Below are positions 44,965-57,968 of a DNA stretch of 64,000 nucleotides, piece after piece. The stretch's first letter is position 1. Each line of letters starts with the position of its first letter. The notes under the pieces are model-generated. The model was given only the letters and a program-made list of their open reading frames with translations. It searched no databases and was not told the DNA's origin. This DNA comes from Cheiracanthium punctorium (lineage: Eukaryota; Arthropoda; Arachnida; Araneae; Cheiracanthiidae). Both the position numbers and the translations under genes were made by a program. The stretch lies in assembly GCA_038373885.1 (NCBI GenBank), contig JAWZYV010012397.1, positions 434,001 to 498,000 of the forward strand, in the 5' to 3' direction.

Positions 44965-45980
44965 TTACTGCTGTTGGGTTACATCAATCATTTTGAAGTT
45001 CTTCCGTGCATCAAATTTATTCAGCAAATTTTGCAGTGTGTTGAAAATGTTCTGTGATGATCCGTTTTCACATTTAACTCCCCCTAATTGAATTTCTTTA
45101 GGTGAGTTGTTCAAGATTACCATTTGATACTCGTGATTTGCAATTTGTTTTCTGTGGAAGTGAAGGCAGAAATGTTTCTTTTCCCGGCAGAATACATTAT
45201 ATTTTACGCTTCGCATCTTGTTATCACAAACTCACCAAATATCTGACACTGGTGGTTTTCGAATACTCATTCCATCTTCGGGTACACTGGCGTAAACTAC
45301 AGCAAAAGTAGTGTTTAAGCACATTATTTGGTCACCCACTTAGCTCTTTGTGATGTTGAAAATCGGGCGACTCGTTTCCTTTTGTCATTTCCACTTTTAA
45401 GTGATACAGATCAGATTTTGTTTCGTAAAAGATTCCATTACTACCTTCTGATGATATGCCATCTACATCAGTGGCGGAGAAAGGTTGGTTCTGATTGGGT
45501 GAAACATATTTTTTTCATACTGCCTTAGAAAGATGAATGATTGTTCAGAAACTGTGCTTGTTACATATCTAATTTTATCGTATTTAATTGTATATCGTAT
45601 AATTCTTTTATCTTCTTAGCATATTCAATTTACATGTGTTTTTGCTATGCCAAATATATTTTCTATATCATGTAGACACGAATGCTGTTTCCTCTTTCTA
45701 TTTTTTTTCATTCTCTGCAATTCGTTTAACATCTGGCATAACTGTTTGTTTTGCTCGAACTGACAAGTTTAATTTTTTCTAGAGAATTGTAAGCTCACCA
45801 GTTGTTAGATTCATCCTCTCTTTTTTATCTTTTGTTGTTTCTAAAGGTAGCAAGATTAAAAGGGCTAAGTGTTTCAATTTTAGGTATATCTCGTCTTTTT
45901 GCTGGATTCATAGCTATATCCTCGATTCCGAATTTTTTCTTGATTGCATCATTTGACTTATAGTGTGCCATTATGATACT
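44965..45980 (-). pseudogene. Decayed multicopy arthropod ORF (transposon-like)
   Basis: The best piece (44965-45216, 83 codons) reads HFHRKQIANHEYQMVILNN, then IQLGGVKCENGSS and NFKMIDVT. This resembles a protein family found in many copies in arthropod genomes, where H/D-GKxIxxxEYQVVxLxN is followed by KMIxxDTTxxNTGxK. Here it stops just at the DTT motif. Upstream on the same strand, short stretches (about 45410-45440; 45850-45960, with PKIETLSPFNLATFRNNK) may be the N-terminal part, broken by several stops. The function of the family is unknown to me; it may be a transposon protein. Recognition from memory only. Confidence 0.45.
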
Positions 45981-45984
45981 AATC

Positions 45985-47150
45985 TTTATCTACAAAATCT
46001 GAAAGTACAGAAAATATATCTGCCGAACATCAGTCACACTTCACACTTTATCATGAGCACTGTATGATTCTCGTGACATACCCTGAAGCAAATATGGTTT
46101 GCTGCGGGAGGTTCTTTTTAGAGAAATCTTAAATAATACTTGCTTAGTAATCTGATTCCGAAATTTCATCGTTTGCAACCACAGGAGATACAAAATTTTG
46201 AATTTTTTTTTTATTCATAACTCTAATGCACGTGCCTTTACTAAATGTTTTAGTTTTTAAAATGAATGATGCAAAAAGTGGTCTAAATTTGTCCTTTTCT
46301 TTGAAATTTATTTGAAGATATCAGTGGGATTATTTAAGTCATGTTAGCTTTCATAATCACACATTAAACTAGGTAGCTAATATATTTAGAACACGTTTTT
46401 TCAGAAAACATATTTGGTCATTTCGCATAAAATCTTATTCATGGGCCATTCATAGCCCCAGAATTATAAATACTATTTTAAATTTGCTGATATTTTGACT
46501 CTTTATTATATTTTGACAAAAATTAAGCATACAAAGGTCTAGATACCCATAATAAAATATTTTCCTATGAAACTAAAATTAATATTAATGTATAGGAAGC
46601 AAAATACTAAATGGTTTTTTCTTATGCTCGTGAATAGGAATCATTTTAATGTATTTGTAGTTAAGAAACATGAATACTAGTACTTTATTCAATTTTTGAA
46701 ATATATTAAGATTTCAGCAATGTACCAAGGGGTATATATTAAACCAGGAAGAGCTTTGCAAACACTGCTACAGAGCCTGTGCCATCGAAATTTAATTTAG
46801 TAACTATGGAGTACATCATGAATATTCATACTTGAAGACAGTATGTAGTTGAAATAAGCTAAACAAATGCCATTTTCAAAAACTAAGAATAGCAGAATCA
46901 TAAATGGTGACTCATTCGTCAAATATTAGAATTTGTTTTACTGGACGCTTTTGCCTTTTAAATTAAATTTTAAAAAATGAAAATTATAAATAACATTAAA
47001 AATGTTAGATTCAAGACCTAAAAATTAAATTTGGAATAATTTCTACAAAATTTATAAGTAAAATATTTCACAAATATGTCACTAGTCTCTGTACCCAAGT
47101 ACCATCACCATGTTTGGACAGTTAGGTATTAATAAATGTACATATATATA
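45985..47150. other. AT-rich spacer, no gene seen
   Basis: No ORF above 60 codons and no element ends recognised. Confidence 0.6.
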
Positions 47151-47152
47151 TA

Positions 47153-47984
47153 CAGGGTGTGTCACAATTCCCTCCCAGGTTTGGAAAGCTTATAAATATA
47201 TATATATATATATTACCAATACAACAAAGTTGACTTTAGTGGAGAAAGAAATGTTGCAAGTTTTATCTCACAAAAGTTCAATGTGTGATCCTTTCGTGAC
47301 AGCGACGGATTAAGGCAACTTTGTCGGGTCGGCTAGGGAGAGGTCAGTCAGTTTGTTCTCCAAAAAAGACACAATTTGCAACGTTTCTTCTTCCAGTAAA
47401 GTCTTCTCCAAGAAAAAAACATTGCAAGTTTTGTTTCGCAAATAACGGACTTCCTCGTCATGGGATTGGACGAGATTCTGCAGACGACAATCGCCTTCTT
47501 CCGTGGCCACCTCGCTCTCCGGACCTAATTCCAGGCGATTTTTTTTTATGGGGTTACATAAAAGATCGTGTGTTCATGCCAAAGACGAAATAACGCTAAA
47601 GGATCACAACTGCATTTGTTACCATGTTAAAATGCGCGTGTGAGAGTGAGAAAAATTGGACTTCAGAATTGATAGCCGACGCATCACGAAACTAGGACGG
47701 GTTATAGGGGGAGAGGGGGACGGAGGGGCTACCACTCCATTTGAGAAAAAAGAAATAAATGTAAAATATCATACTTTACTTCCATAAAATAGATGTATGT
47801 GTCAATTTTCTAACTAACCATCCCACCGACAAAATAACTGCCCTCCCCAACCCCCACCCCCGACAAAATTGCATTATTCCGTCGCTATCACGAAAGTTTA
47901 CATACTGGACTTTTGTGAAATAAAACTTGTAACATTTCTTTCTCCAATATAGTCAACTTCGTTGCTGAATTGTGACACACCCTG
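47153..47984. mobile_element. 832-bp mariner-like element with ~170-bp inverted arms
   Basis: Ends CAGGGTGTGTCACAATTC on both sides (18 bp perfect), flanked by TA (47151-47152, 47985-47986). The similarity continues inward: 47225-47335 pairs with 47860-47965, interrupted on the left by a short TA-rich stretch. A transposase C-terminal remnant remains, so this is an internally deleted copy of an autonomous element. Confidence 0.93.
47455..47690 (+). pseudogene. mariner-type transposase C-terminal remnant
   Basis: Reads LLPWPPRSPDLIPGDFFLWG at about 47495-47555, then YIKDRVFMP. This is the signature around the last catalytic Asp of mariner-related transposases; the usual Cys before D is Gly here. 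A stop follows at 47591. A degenerate continuation to about 47690 (MLKCACESEKNW) fits the C-terminus. The catalytic N-terminal half is deleted. Similar in type to the remnant at 33807-34034, but not the same copy. Confidence 0.85.
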
Positions 47985-48657
47985 TATACATATATACTTA
48001 GTAAAACAAATATGACGCTTAACATAGGAATTTTTCTTCCCTCTGTACCTTCATTGAAGTATGTTAACCTAAGAGAATAAACATTACCATAAATGAATAT
48101 CTTGATATGGATTTAAATCGTACTTTAGGATATTTGTACTTAATAGATAACTTTCAAATTGCCTTCTTTTCAGCTGGGTAGTAAAAACTGACTTCATACT
48201 GTAAAAGTGAAACAATTTTGTAAAGAATGCAATTTGTTTTTTCTATTTACACGGGAAAAAAAGATAGAAAAAGCACCATCAGCTAGCTACGAATTCCACA
48301 GAATTCTTGGGACATTATTTACCGAGATTTTATCTTTTATTTGCTACGAAAAATGACATAAAAAGCAAATAAAGGTACGAACAACCTATCAACTATTATA
48401 TGATGTGTGTTTCAATTTTTTATATTGCGGTGACTTGAACTGCTTCACTAATTGTTCATTCTTGCCACAAATTTTACTTTAGACATGACTTAATAAGTGA
48501 TTCAAAAGAACACACTCATAAAAAAATAAGCGTAATAAAAGCGTAACCTTCAAATTATTAAAGCCCATTAAATAATGTCTTGAAACTAATTGTTGTGTGT
48601 TACGCCCAGATGGATACTTGTTTTATTATAAAGCTTTCAATTATTCGTACATTACCA

Positions 48658-48704
48658 TTCCGGGAGTTAGTATAAAAAATGGATTTTTATACTAACTCCC
48701 GGAA
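48658..48704. repeat. Perfect hairpin, 21-bp arms, 5-nt loop
   Basis: The arms (48658-48678 and 48684-48704) are exact reverse complements. The outer part is CCGGGAGTTAGTATAAAAA. There is no clear target duplication. It could be a tiny foldback element or a template-switch product. Confidence 0.95.
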
Positions 48705-49093
48705 AACAGATTTGATAAGTAAATCACTTAGTAAACTCCATTTTTTTAAATACGTTTCATAACGTAAATAATGTTAAGCAATATTACGAATGCCGTATGG
48801 GAGTAAACTTAGATGCATTTTTATGAAGTAATACATCCAATTTAAAGGCTTATAACTTGCCTAAATAGAGATAGACAGGGTATAATAGCTTCTACAAACT
48901 AAAAATTATATTTTTATGGCATGTCATTTTGATATACTTGGCTCTGAAACATCTTGTGTTTCAGTGTTATATCTTTGATTATACTGGAGACAATAGTCAT
49001 GAATTTTCCTATTTTCATGTTTTATTTGACCTTCCAGTTTAATAATGCTTTTTTATTTTTTCAATTTATGTTACCTGCGTCAAACCTCTTCAG

Positions 49094-49175
49094 ATCCCTA
49101 CTAGCAATTTTGCTCGGGCCGTCATCGGCTGGCTGCATGGCCAGTGGTAGCCCGAGCAAAATTACTAGTAGGGAT
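49094..49175. repeat. Hairpin, 26-bp arms, 30-nt loop
   Basis: The arms 49094-49119 and 49150-49175 match at 25 of 26 positions; the mismatch would be a G-U pair in RNA. The arm core is CTACTAGCAATTTTGCTCGG. The 82-nt total length is in the range of an animal pre-miRNA stem, but also of a very small MITE. Confidence 0.92.
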
Positions 49176-49977
49176 AGCATACTGAAATTCGTCAATCGTA
49201 TATATTTCGTATATATTGAGTCGCATTGAGATATTTTTTTATTGTGTACCTCCTAATAAAACCTCCGGTAATTTTTATTGTATTTATTTAGCATATTGCA
49301 ATGCATTTTTCAAGTATGTCACACTGGAGAATGCCGAAACAGGCATATAATATTATCTATAAGACAAATTATGGAGTTCAAATTTCCATAGAATAACCCT
49401 GGAGATTCGAAGAAAACCAGCTTTTGAATTTAACGTTATCACCAACATAATCCTCTTACAACTGAGGATTGAGGTTTAAAATTGGCTATGAAAATGCTTG
49501 TGATAGAATATTAAATGCAAGTTAAAAATGTATATGCATGCGGTAAAGTTCTTTTTTTTATGCTTCCATGAAAATATTCTTTTTTTGTGAAAATTCAAAT
49601 CGAGAAAGTTCCTCGTTATGCATTAAGCAGAGGGAACAGACGTTATAAAGCGGATTAAAGTATCTTAAATTTAGAATGGAACCAAGTGTTTTTCTGAAGT
49701 ACATATATTGTTGTAACCATACTGTTGACTAACCCCTTTACCGTTCAACTGGAATAGCGTATGGAAGTAAAAATATTGGTGATACTTTGGAGCCTGATTT
49801 TGGTTGAAGTTAATTACTTATCATTAGGCATTTAATAGTAAAAGAACACAGATGGAATCGAAAGAAAAATTTAGAAAGCGTGCACTTTTCTTTATTAAGA
49901 AAATGACATAAGTTAATCTATGTGTTCGGCACATGCTATCATTTCCTGTCTTATAAAATCTTCATAATTTCCATATA

Positions 49978-51580
49978 CAATGGCCTCCAAACGTTAAGGA
50001 ACAACATGTTTTTCGAAGCTCACTATAAAAAAAATTGCACAAACAATAAAATTTATAATTTATATAAATGATAAAGATGAATTTTAATGAAATCTATCCA
50101 GAAACGATAGCTACCACTTTTTTTTATATATACATAGAAAAGAACTGGCATATATGAGTGAGACAAAAATATGCAAATATCAGGCTTTCGTAATTACGCG
50201 TGTAACTTTTTTTGATTTACAACTTTTGTTAGCAGATTCATTGACAGTAGTCACTAGGGTCCCGCGATGTTTGAGAGAAGCCGTTTGCCCGATTCGTTAA
50301 GGTAGCGATTAGTCGGATCGATGGAAATGGGTTTGTCACAGGCTGATGCTGCTAAATGTCTTAATGCGTATCGCAGTGTGGTCCGCCGTCTCTGGAATCC
50401 ATATGAAACCGAAACTTCTGTGTCCAGAAGATATGTTCCAAGCCGATCACGAGCTACAACAACTGCAGAGGACCGTTTTACAGCTCTTTCGGGCTGAAGG
50501 AGAAGCAGCATTTCTGTGCCGCAACTTGTTGCAGATCACTCTGTAGCATCAAGGAGAAGAATATCCGTTAGTACGGTGTGAAGGCGTCTTCATAATTCCG
50601 GTCTCTATGCAAGGCGACCAGCTGTGTGTGTCCCCTCAACGGACGACAGAGAAGGGCCCGCTTATCTTAGGCAAGAGAGCACGTTTCCTGGAATATTTTT
50701 TCAGCACAGCGATGGGCTTTTGTACTCTTTACAGACGAGACCAGATTCACACTGGAGAACGATTCAGGACGTCTGCTGATCAGGAGGGAACAAAGCATCA
50801 GATACCATCAATCCAACACTATTGAATGACACAGTTACCGAGATGGCGGAATATGGCTTGGGCTGGGATCTCACTTGGTGGTCACTCTGACCTGCATGCG
50901 TTCTTGGGAGAAAACTTTGACTGGTGTGAGATATCGGGATGAGATCCTTGATCCATATGTCAGCCCATACGCCGGTGCAATTGGCAATGATTTCATTCTG
51001 ATGGATGAAAATGCATGACCTCACCAAGTTGTAGTTGTTGAGGTATATCTTGAAATTCTTGGCTTACAGCGAATGGAATATCCAGCTCAATCTGCTGACT
51101 TGAATCCGTTAGAGTACCTTCGGAACTATCTTGGTAGACAGGTTGCTGCTTTATGTCCACCTCCAAGGTTTTTAGGAGAACTGGAACAAAGCTTACTCCG
51201 TGTCTGGTCTTCGCTTCCCATTTCGGTAACCGACAACTTAATTGACAGCATGGAAAGTCGATGCCGCCAATGCATTCAAGCTAGGGACGGGCATATCCAT
51301 TATTAAAACTCATTTATGTTAAGTTTCTGTGGCATTTTACCAGATAAAACTGTGATATATTATTTTTTCCAAGAATGAACTTTTCCAGCGAGATTGTTTT
51401 TTGTTGTTGTTGTTATTGTTGTTGTAAATCATTTTTGCGTTTTTCGTATGTAAACTTCTTTGTTGCAGTCAATACATAACTGTTTTGTGCACATGTCATC
51501 GAAATTTAGTGTTTCTACATTCATTCATTTACAAATTAGGCGCAAAAAACCGGTTGCTCCTTAATTTTTAGAGGCCAATG
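49978..51580 (+). mobile_element. Tc1-like transposon, full length, decayed
   Basis: A 1603-bp element with TA at 49976-49977 and 51581-51582. Left CAATGGCCTCCAAACGTTAA; right, inverted, CATTGGCCTCTAAAAATTAA. A ttgttgttg-type simple repeat lies at about 51399-51425. It is related to the internally deleted copy at 61082-61995 (compare 49996-50275 with 61100-61375). Confidence 0.92.
50321..51306 (+). pseudogene. Tc1 transposase, multiple frameshifts and stops
   Basis: Starts at ATG 50321 or 50327 with MGLSQADAAKCLNAYRSVVR, a helix-turn-helix start. Recognisable pieces follow in changing frames: ISVPQLVADHS (about 50510), RRLHNSGLYARRPAVCVPS (about 50580), FILMDENA before the second catalytic Asp region (about 50994), MEYPAQSADLNPLEYL (51073, with the catalytic E after NPL) and the C-terminus SMESRCRQCIQ ending at 51306. 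At least two stops and several indels are present, so it is older than the element at 2245. Confidence 0.9.
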
Positions 51581-51582
51581 TA

Positions 51583-52176
51583 TTTCAATTAAGAGATTGA
51601 CAACATACTGAGAAAAAATGCAAATTAAGTGTCTAATCCACTTTCTACGGTGTGTAAGGTATCCTTCATGCTTCCCTTTGTTTAAATTTGTTTTTGTGTT
51701 TAAAACAAAATTGAACCGTTTAGACATTATCCAATTAAGATAGTACTCACAAAATGAATGTAGATCATTGTAAATATTAAAACAAATACAATCTCTATAT
51801 TCTGATAGTTTATCAGATTTCGTCCGTAAGTAACCTATTTTTAATGTTGAGTTCGAAATAATGTTATTGCAAAGAATATTTAAAAATTAACCACCTCAAA
51901 ATAGTTTTATCTTCTTCTAAAGATTTTTAAAAATTCTAAAATCATTTGTATGGCTTTCGTAATCACAAATTTCAGGAACGAAACTTTTAAAATCCGTTTT
52001 TTATTATGAATGTAATTGTTTTACCTTTCTGTAAGCAATCCTTTTCTCTTAATTAAAGGGAAATATAAATGACAATGGTGAAAAGAACCATTCACCTCAA
52101 AATCATTATTCCTCTTCTATTCAATAGTTTAGCAAATTTAATCAAAAGGAATTTTAGCCCTTTTGAATTTTTTCAG

Positions 52177-52211
<35 letters not shown>

Positions 52212-55096
52212 GCTTTTAGTATTTTATTTCAGGGAACTGCTCTCAGGCTACTTGCAATCCTATATCGATTATCATATGAATTAAAATTGGATTGTAAAAT
52301 ACTAACATTTCTCACCGTGTTACCCTAATTAACTATATTAAAACGTAGTATGTGAAACATCGATTATATGGTAATAATTTATCTTCTTTGATTTTAAAAC
52401 TATTTTAGCGCTTATATTATTCCTGCGTATGATAAGTAATCACTACGTACGCTGGACACTAGTCGGGCTATTTACTTTAAAAACAAACGCAAATTTTGTC
52501 CAAGATACAATATATCTTATACAGGTGAGTTGATTCTTTGATGTGGCTAAATGCATAAGGTTTTGTCATAAACGTGAAGATCGAATCTAATTAATGCTTG
52601 CTAACGGCTCTATTCTCCTGAGACTCTCCCCTCACTGTACCCTAATTAATTTCGCACTTGTAATGATGATTAGGGGAATAGAAGCAAATCCATCTGTGAG
52701 GGATGAATTCAATATTTCCCGATTACGAGACGAAAGCGAAAAAGGGAAGCTTCAGAGGAGATTGGTAAATATATTTTAAAGCGATGGAAAATGTATATGT
52801 ATAAATTAGTAAAGGTGGTCCTTTTTGATGATTTATTTTTGACATGATTGTAAATTCATTATTATGGACAATTCCTTCTTATGAAACGTTTACGGGCGAG
52901 AAATTATGTTTTGAAATCATTATTTATGTTTATTCGTTTATCGAGATCAAATGTTTATCATAAAGCTAACTATTACTTGATTAATGCCTAATAAGTGAAT
53001 TTCTGTACAGCCAAATAAATGAATAATACGTGTCAGTATATAAATATATAAATTTTAATTTTTCCTTTTCTTAATTAATTTTTTACAGTTTACTTGGTTT
53101 TATTACTTAGAATATAGCAATTTTTATTTCAATTATATTAACTAGTCAGAAAAAATTTATTTATCAATTGGAAGTTTTGGTCGCTTTTTGCTAAAAGGTA
53201 ACGCATATAATTAGTATTTTCTGAAAAATTTTACTAAACACTTTAATGTAAAATTTAAACTATAGTAAAAGTGCAAACATATCATATCCGAGAATGTTAA
53301 AAAAAATAAGCTATAAAGCTGATGTCAAGTGGCAATATAAAATATCAAGCTCAAAAGATTACGGTAATTCCGGGGAAATTGTCATAAAATATATTTTGTT
53401 TCGAAGAGCCAAAATTTAAAATATAAGGTAATGAAAAAAATAAGCCATACTCTTCAATCTTTGATTGATTATGTATGCCTCTCAGTTCCTTTCCCATTAT
53501 GTACATGACTGACAAATTTTATGTTAAATAACTCATGTAATAGTGACATGTTTCCCCATATGTACGGGAAAGATGCATCTAGTTTTGGGGTTAGATGCAA
53601 CACCTCAGTCATATTATCTGCAAACTATCATTAGCTATGGAGAAACGAATAAATCTGTAAACTGATTATTTTTCCAAAATTACTAGAACTAATAGGGCTA
53701 GAGATTTGAATTCTTCATGCACAGCATTTCACTCAGTGTAAATGATCACCATTGCAATCTTCCAACATAATTTAATTCTGACGAAGAATCTCTATCCGTT
53801 TTCCTTTTGTAGTTTAGAGGCATTATTTTTGTGATCATAAAATGTGAAATATACTTGTTAAAATTACTAATATCTTTAAAACTTTGAGGACTTAGCCTGA
53901 GAGCCACTCAGATTGGCATCTTCGGCGAAGTGGACTGAGCACGATAGTCTCTTGGAGTCAACTTTTAACTCTCTAAGTTATAAAAGTAACCACCATACAC
54001 GTTTTTTATCTTTTCAAATATTATCTACCTCTGTTACGAACCTTTTAGTTATTACATAATTATACAGATAGCAGAACCAAACAGAATTGATCATATGAAA
54101 CAATCTAGAATTAAGAGTTACTGTTTGAGCATGTGGTAGCCAAAGTTCAGTAATCGAAGAAAATTTCACTTAATAATGTTTATTTACAAATAAAAACTAG
54201 TTCAGAAATTTGTACAGCATATAGGTAAGTTTTTATTTGGTAAGTTTGTAAAATTTTATTTTTAAAATGATGTTTTCTTATGGGGAAGTGTTTTTTAACT
54301 TTAAAACATCCTTCTTCCAATAATTTCTCCTTAAGATGTTTGATTTTTAGTACTTTAAATCGTTCCTTTATTATGAATAACAGTGAAGTTCATAATTTAA
54401 AAATGTATATAATAATATATATTTTCTAAATATTAAGAAAATATATATTAAAAGTACCGAAAACCCTCAGTCCACAGGGAGGTATGCTGTCGAAATAGCT
54501 CGGACTTAAGGCATTATAAAAAGAATAAGCAGGTATGTAGAACAGGAATACACATACTATATGATAGGTATTGTAAAATACCAGATAAAAATATTGAATA
54601 TTATGTTAATTAAAATAATATAAAAATTATAATTATCATAATTTTATAATCATATAATTATATACCAGGTGCAGTGCCTAAAATAAATTAAAACATTAAC
54701 AGGAAATTCAGAAAACTAAATAATATTCTTAATTAATCTGTTGCAAAATATGAACTTTATTTTCAATCTTATCACAGTTTATTCGTGATTTCTTTTAAGT
54801 GCAATTAATTCTGTTATTTATTTCTCTTTTATTAGAGTGAAAAAATTTTAAATAACTGCCTTATTAGCGGAACAATTTACAGATGAATTTAGTACCTCAA
54901 GGCTACATTTCTAACAGCAAATATGCATTTGATTTCGCATTTCTTTGAAAGTATTTCATTTAAAAATCGTGTGTGAAAAATTAAATATAATGCACACAGA
55001 AAAATAAAACAAATTACAAACTGTTCAGAAAAATAAAAATGTTATTATTTGATTCAGAATTTTTTAGGCTTTTTTTCCCTTATAACATTATAGATA
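51583..55096. other. AT-rich spacer, no gene seen
   Basis: 3.5 kb without a recognisable element. It holds a (TTA)n run at 52180-52212. The ORFs 52069-52284 and 52594-52779 have no domains. This is one of the least repetitive stretches of the window, and host introns or intergenic DNA are possible. Confidence 0.6.
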
Positions 55097-55857
55097 CAGT
55101 GCGCCTGCTAAAGTCCTTCCTCACCCCAATGATTTCTGAACGGCAAGAGCTGTAGTCATAAAAGTGGAGACTAGGTATATTAAAGTTGTCATGCGTTACG
55201 CTAGTAAACCGCTTACCGTGCTACCTGGCGGCTCAATTTGAAACGTTCTTATCTCAGAAACGATCCGAGATACGGAAGGAAAGTAAATGACAAAGTTGTT
55301 GAATGTCATCGATTTAGTAATAAAAGTACACCTTAATTTGCTCATGATGCTCATTAATTTGCACAGTAATGCTAAGGATGGAAGGTATAAAACACGCATT
55401 TGTTGAATCGAATTCTCCAAAACTGCACATACCTGACATTAAACTCATTTATCCTTCATGCTAAAAGTGTTTTCCGTCAGCAACAATATTCATCCGGGCG
55501 CTGATCTGCAGTTCCTGCTGGAAGTTCCACAATGTGGCTATTGACACACTGGCAAAAGCATTAATACGTTTTTACGCCTTGCATTTTACGCCTTCAATTT
55601 TTAACATTAATGTGCTCAAGATGTCTTTTCTTAATAAATTGGTGATGCTGAACAACTTTGTAACTGACTTTTTTCCCGCACCACGCAAAGTTCTGGAGAT
55701 AAGAACGCTAACTCCAAATTTAGCCGCCAGGTGGCGCTGTAAGCTTTTTTTTGTGCAGCGCAGGGCAACTTTAATATACCTAGACCCTACTTTTATGTCC
55801 ATAGCTCTTGCCGTTCATAAATTATTGGGGTGACAATGGATTTTAGTGGTCACATGG
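55097..55857. mobile_element. 761-bp MITE with ~280-bp inverted arms
   Basis: The arms 55097-55400 and about 55560-55857 are reverse complements with substitutions. They share, for example, the 'cggcaagagct' segment (55142 / about 55805) and 'cacctggcggct' (55220 / 55728). TA lies at 55095-55096 and 55858-55859. Ends CAGTGCGCCTGCTAAAGTCC and, inverted, CCATGTGACCACTAAAATCC. The ORFs 55196-55420, 55534-55833 and 55572-55802 are mirror-image reads of the arms. Confidence 0.87.
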
Positions 55858-55859
55858 TA

Positions 55860-57968
55860 TAGGTAGGCAGGTATAGACAGGTTGAAGAAAAGAAAAAGTA
55901 CGTGTGTGTGTTCAGTGTTTAAATTATGGATGATGCGTTGTGTGTATTTTTGTAACTCATATACGAATCTTCTACTGACAAAATTAACATAATGTACGTA
56001 AAAATATACAAGATTTAAATGAAATTCTTGTCACAAATAAACATCTCAGACTATTATCATCTGTCAGTATCTGTCAAAAGGCGAAATTTAATCGGTTTAG
56101 TAAAAACAATAACGGACCTTGTCTGTATGGTAACGTAAACTACCTACTATATTACGCATATTATATTTACGCGGAGTCATTTAAAAATGTATTCAAATGT
56201 CGATTCTATCTCCTTTTTAATTCTTTTTTCGTAACTTTCCTTTTTTTTCCCCTATGAATAACTCATTAGTCTTTTCCAAGTTACGCATATTGACAGAAAT
56301 GTATCTCTGTAACTGATGAACACTCAGATAATTTTAATGATTTATTATTCTGGAAAACAATTCATTTAGAAACGGAAATCTTTTACTTATTATTACCTAA
56401 CTACATTTTTTTTTTCAAAAAAAGATTGATTAAAAGACCACCGGTTTTTAATTGAGAAAGTAATCGTGAAGCACATTTTTGCATGTTTTACAATCATGAT
56501 CGCTGAAAACCTTCTTTTTTAACTCTTACGATTATTCAGTCATGGTCGTGCGATTCACTGACTATTTTCATTAACCTAGTATTGAATGATTCTTAGCAGA
56601 TATTTCATTCCAATATTTCACAAAATATATCATTTTTGATCATGATTGTTTTTATTCTGGGAAAAACTAAACTTAAATGTCAGAATTGAAGGACAGAATC
56701 GAGCTCCGTAGACAAATCATAATCTTAGGTATTTTGCAATTAACAAAATAGCTAAAAACTCTGACATTTACTGATATTTACATAAAAGTAAAATTTTTCT
56801 GTTGTAAACACATATTTATATATATATATATATATATATGAGCGTAACGTAAAACTCTACGAATGATGCAAAAGTCTTTTTATTTCCTGTGAGAATTCCT
56901 ATAGATTCTTACCACTCACACCCTCAAGAAAAAATAGCACTCTATTCATTCTGCTTGAACATTTTTTAAACCAAGAGCAATTTTGATTTACTTTTTGCTT
57001 TATCGAAGAAAAATTTAAATTAATCACAACATTTCATTCAAAATGCAGTTAAACGAAAAGTCCACCAGTTTCAATTTTTAAAAATGAATCACTGTGTGAA
57101 CTCATTGTGAACGATTCTTATTTCAATATTTTGTGCAGAATCAACGAACCTGAAGAATTATTTTAAACACTCGAAAGGCAAATAAGCATAAATCGTTGAT
57201 TTAAAACTTAATTTTAAATATTGCAAAGCAATTTTCATTGATAAGTAATGACAAAAGGGAAAATATATGTAATTCGAGTTCATTCTTTTTTTCATGCTTT
57301 AAATATACATTTTTTCCCCTTATGGCGTTAAAAAGTTATCCATTGAGGAATTTTGGCTTTTACTATAATTGAAGGGCATCGTATTAGTTAATATGTTGAA
57401 CTACGACAACGCTTAGTGATGGGTCACTACAAAATTTTCCAAAGATTTAGTGACATTTTTGTAGATATACTCCGTTCACACATGCCGAATGAAGTCCGCA
57501 AATAAATATTGGTACCAATCCAACAAACGGCTTGGACTGCAGATTAATCTAAATAGGTCAAGTTTAACTATAATTCCCTTGTATTTGGAAACTATTTCCT
57601 ACTAATTTCTGGCATCTAAAATCGATCCTGACTTAATAATTTTCTCTCGTCGTTATCCAAGAGACAGATAACAAGTGAAATGAACGTTATTGCATGAAAA
57701 GAAAATTGGCACTTAAGCTGCCTGATCCTGAGTCATCAGTGGGTATGATAAGAATATTGCAGGATACACATATTAAGCAAGGTGCATGCATTATGAATAT
57801 TATAAATCAAATTACTTAATGTTTTACATTCTTACTAAAGTGCACGCTGCTAGATCGACTCAAAAAATATATACAAGGAACAGAAACGTTAATTAAGTTA
57901 TACATAAGAAAAAAATTGTAAATCTGTTCTATTCTAGAAATTTATATTAAGATTTTTAATTTCCGTGT
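55860..57968. other. AT-rich spacer, no gene seen
   Basis: A (TA)n run at 56816-56839; otherwise nothing recognised. Confidence 0.6.

Larger units (their letters stand above)
47987..49975. other. AT-rich spacer with two strong hairpins
   Basis: No credible gene. The ORF 48954-49229 runs through the hairpin at 49094-49175. Two short perfect or near-perfect inverted repeats are listed separately. Confidence 0.6.

Noticed and set aside
45470..45490. hAT-like end CAGTGGCGGAGAAAGG
   Set aside because: No partner end or 8-bp duplication was found within a few kilobases.
55534..55833. 99-codon ORF and its antisense partner in the MITE arm
   Set aside because: The arms of the foldback element give mirror-image ORFs on both strands; no domain or codon signal.
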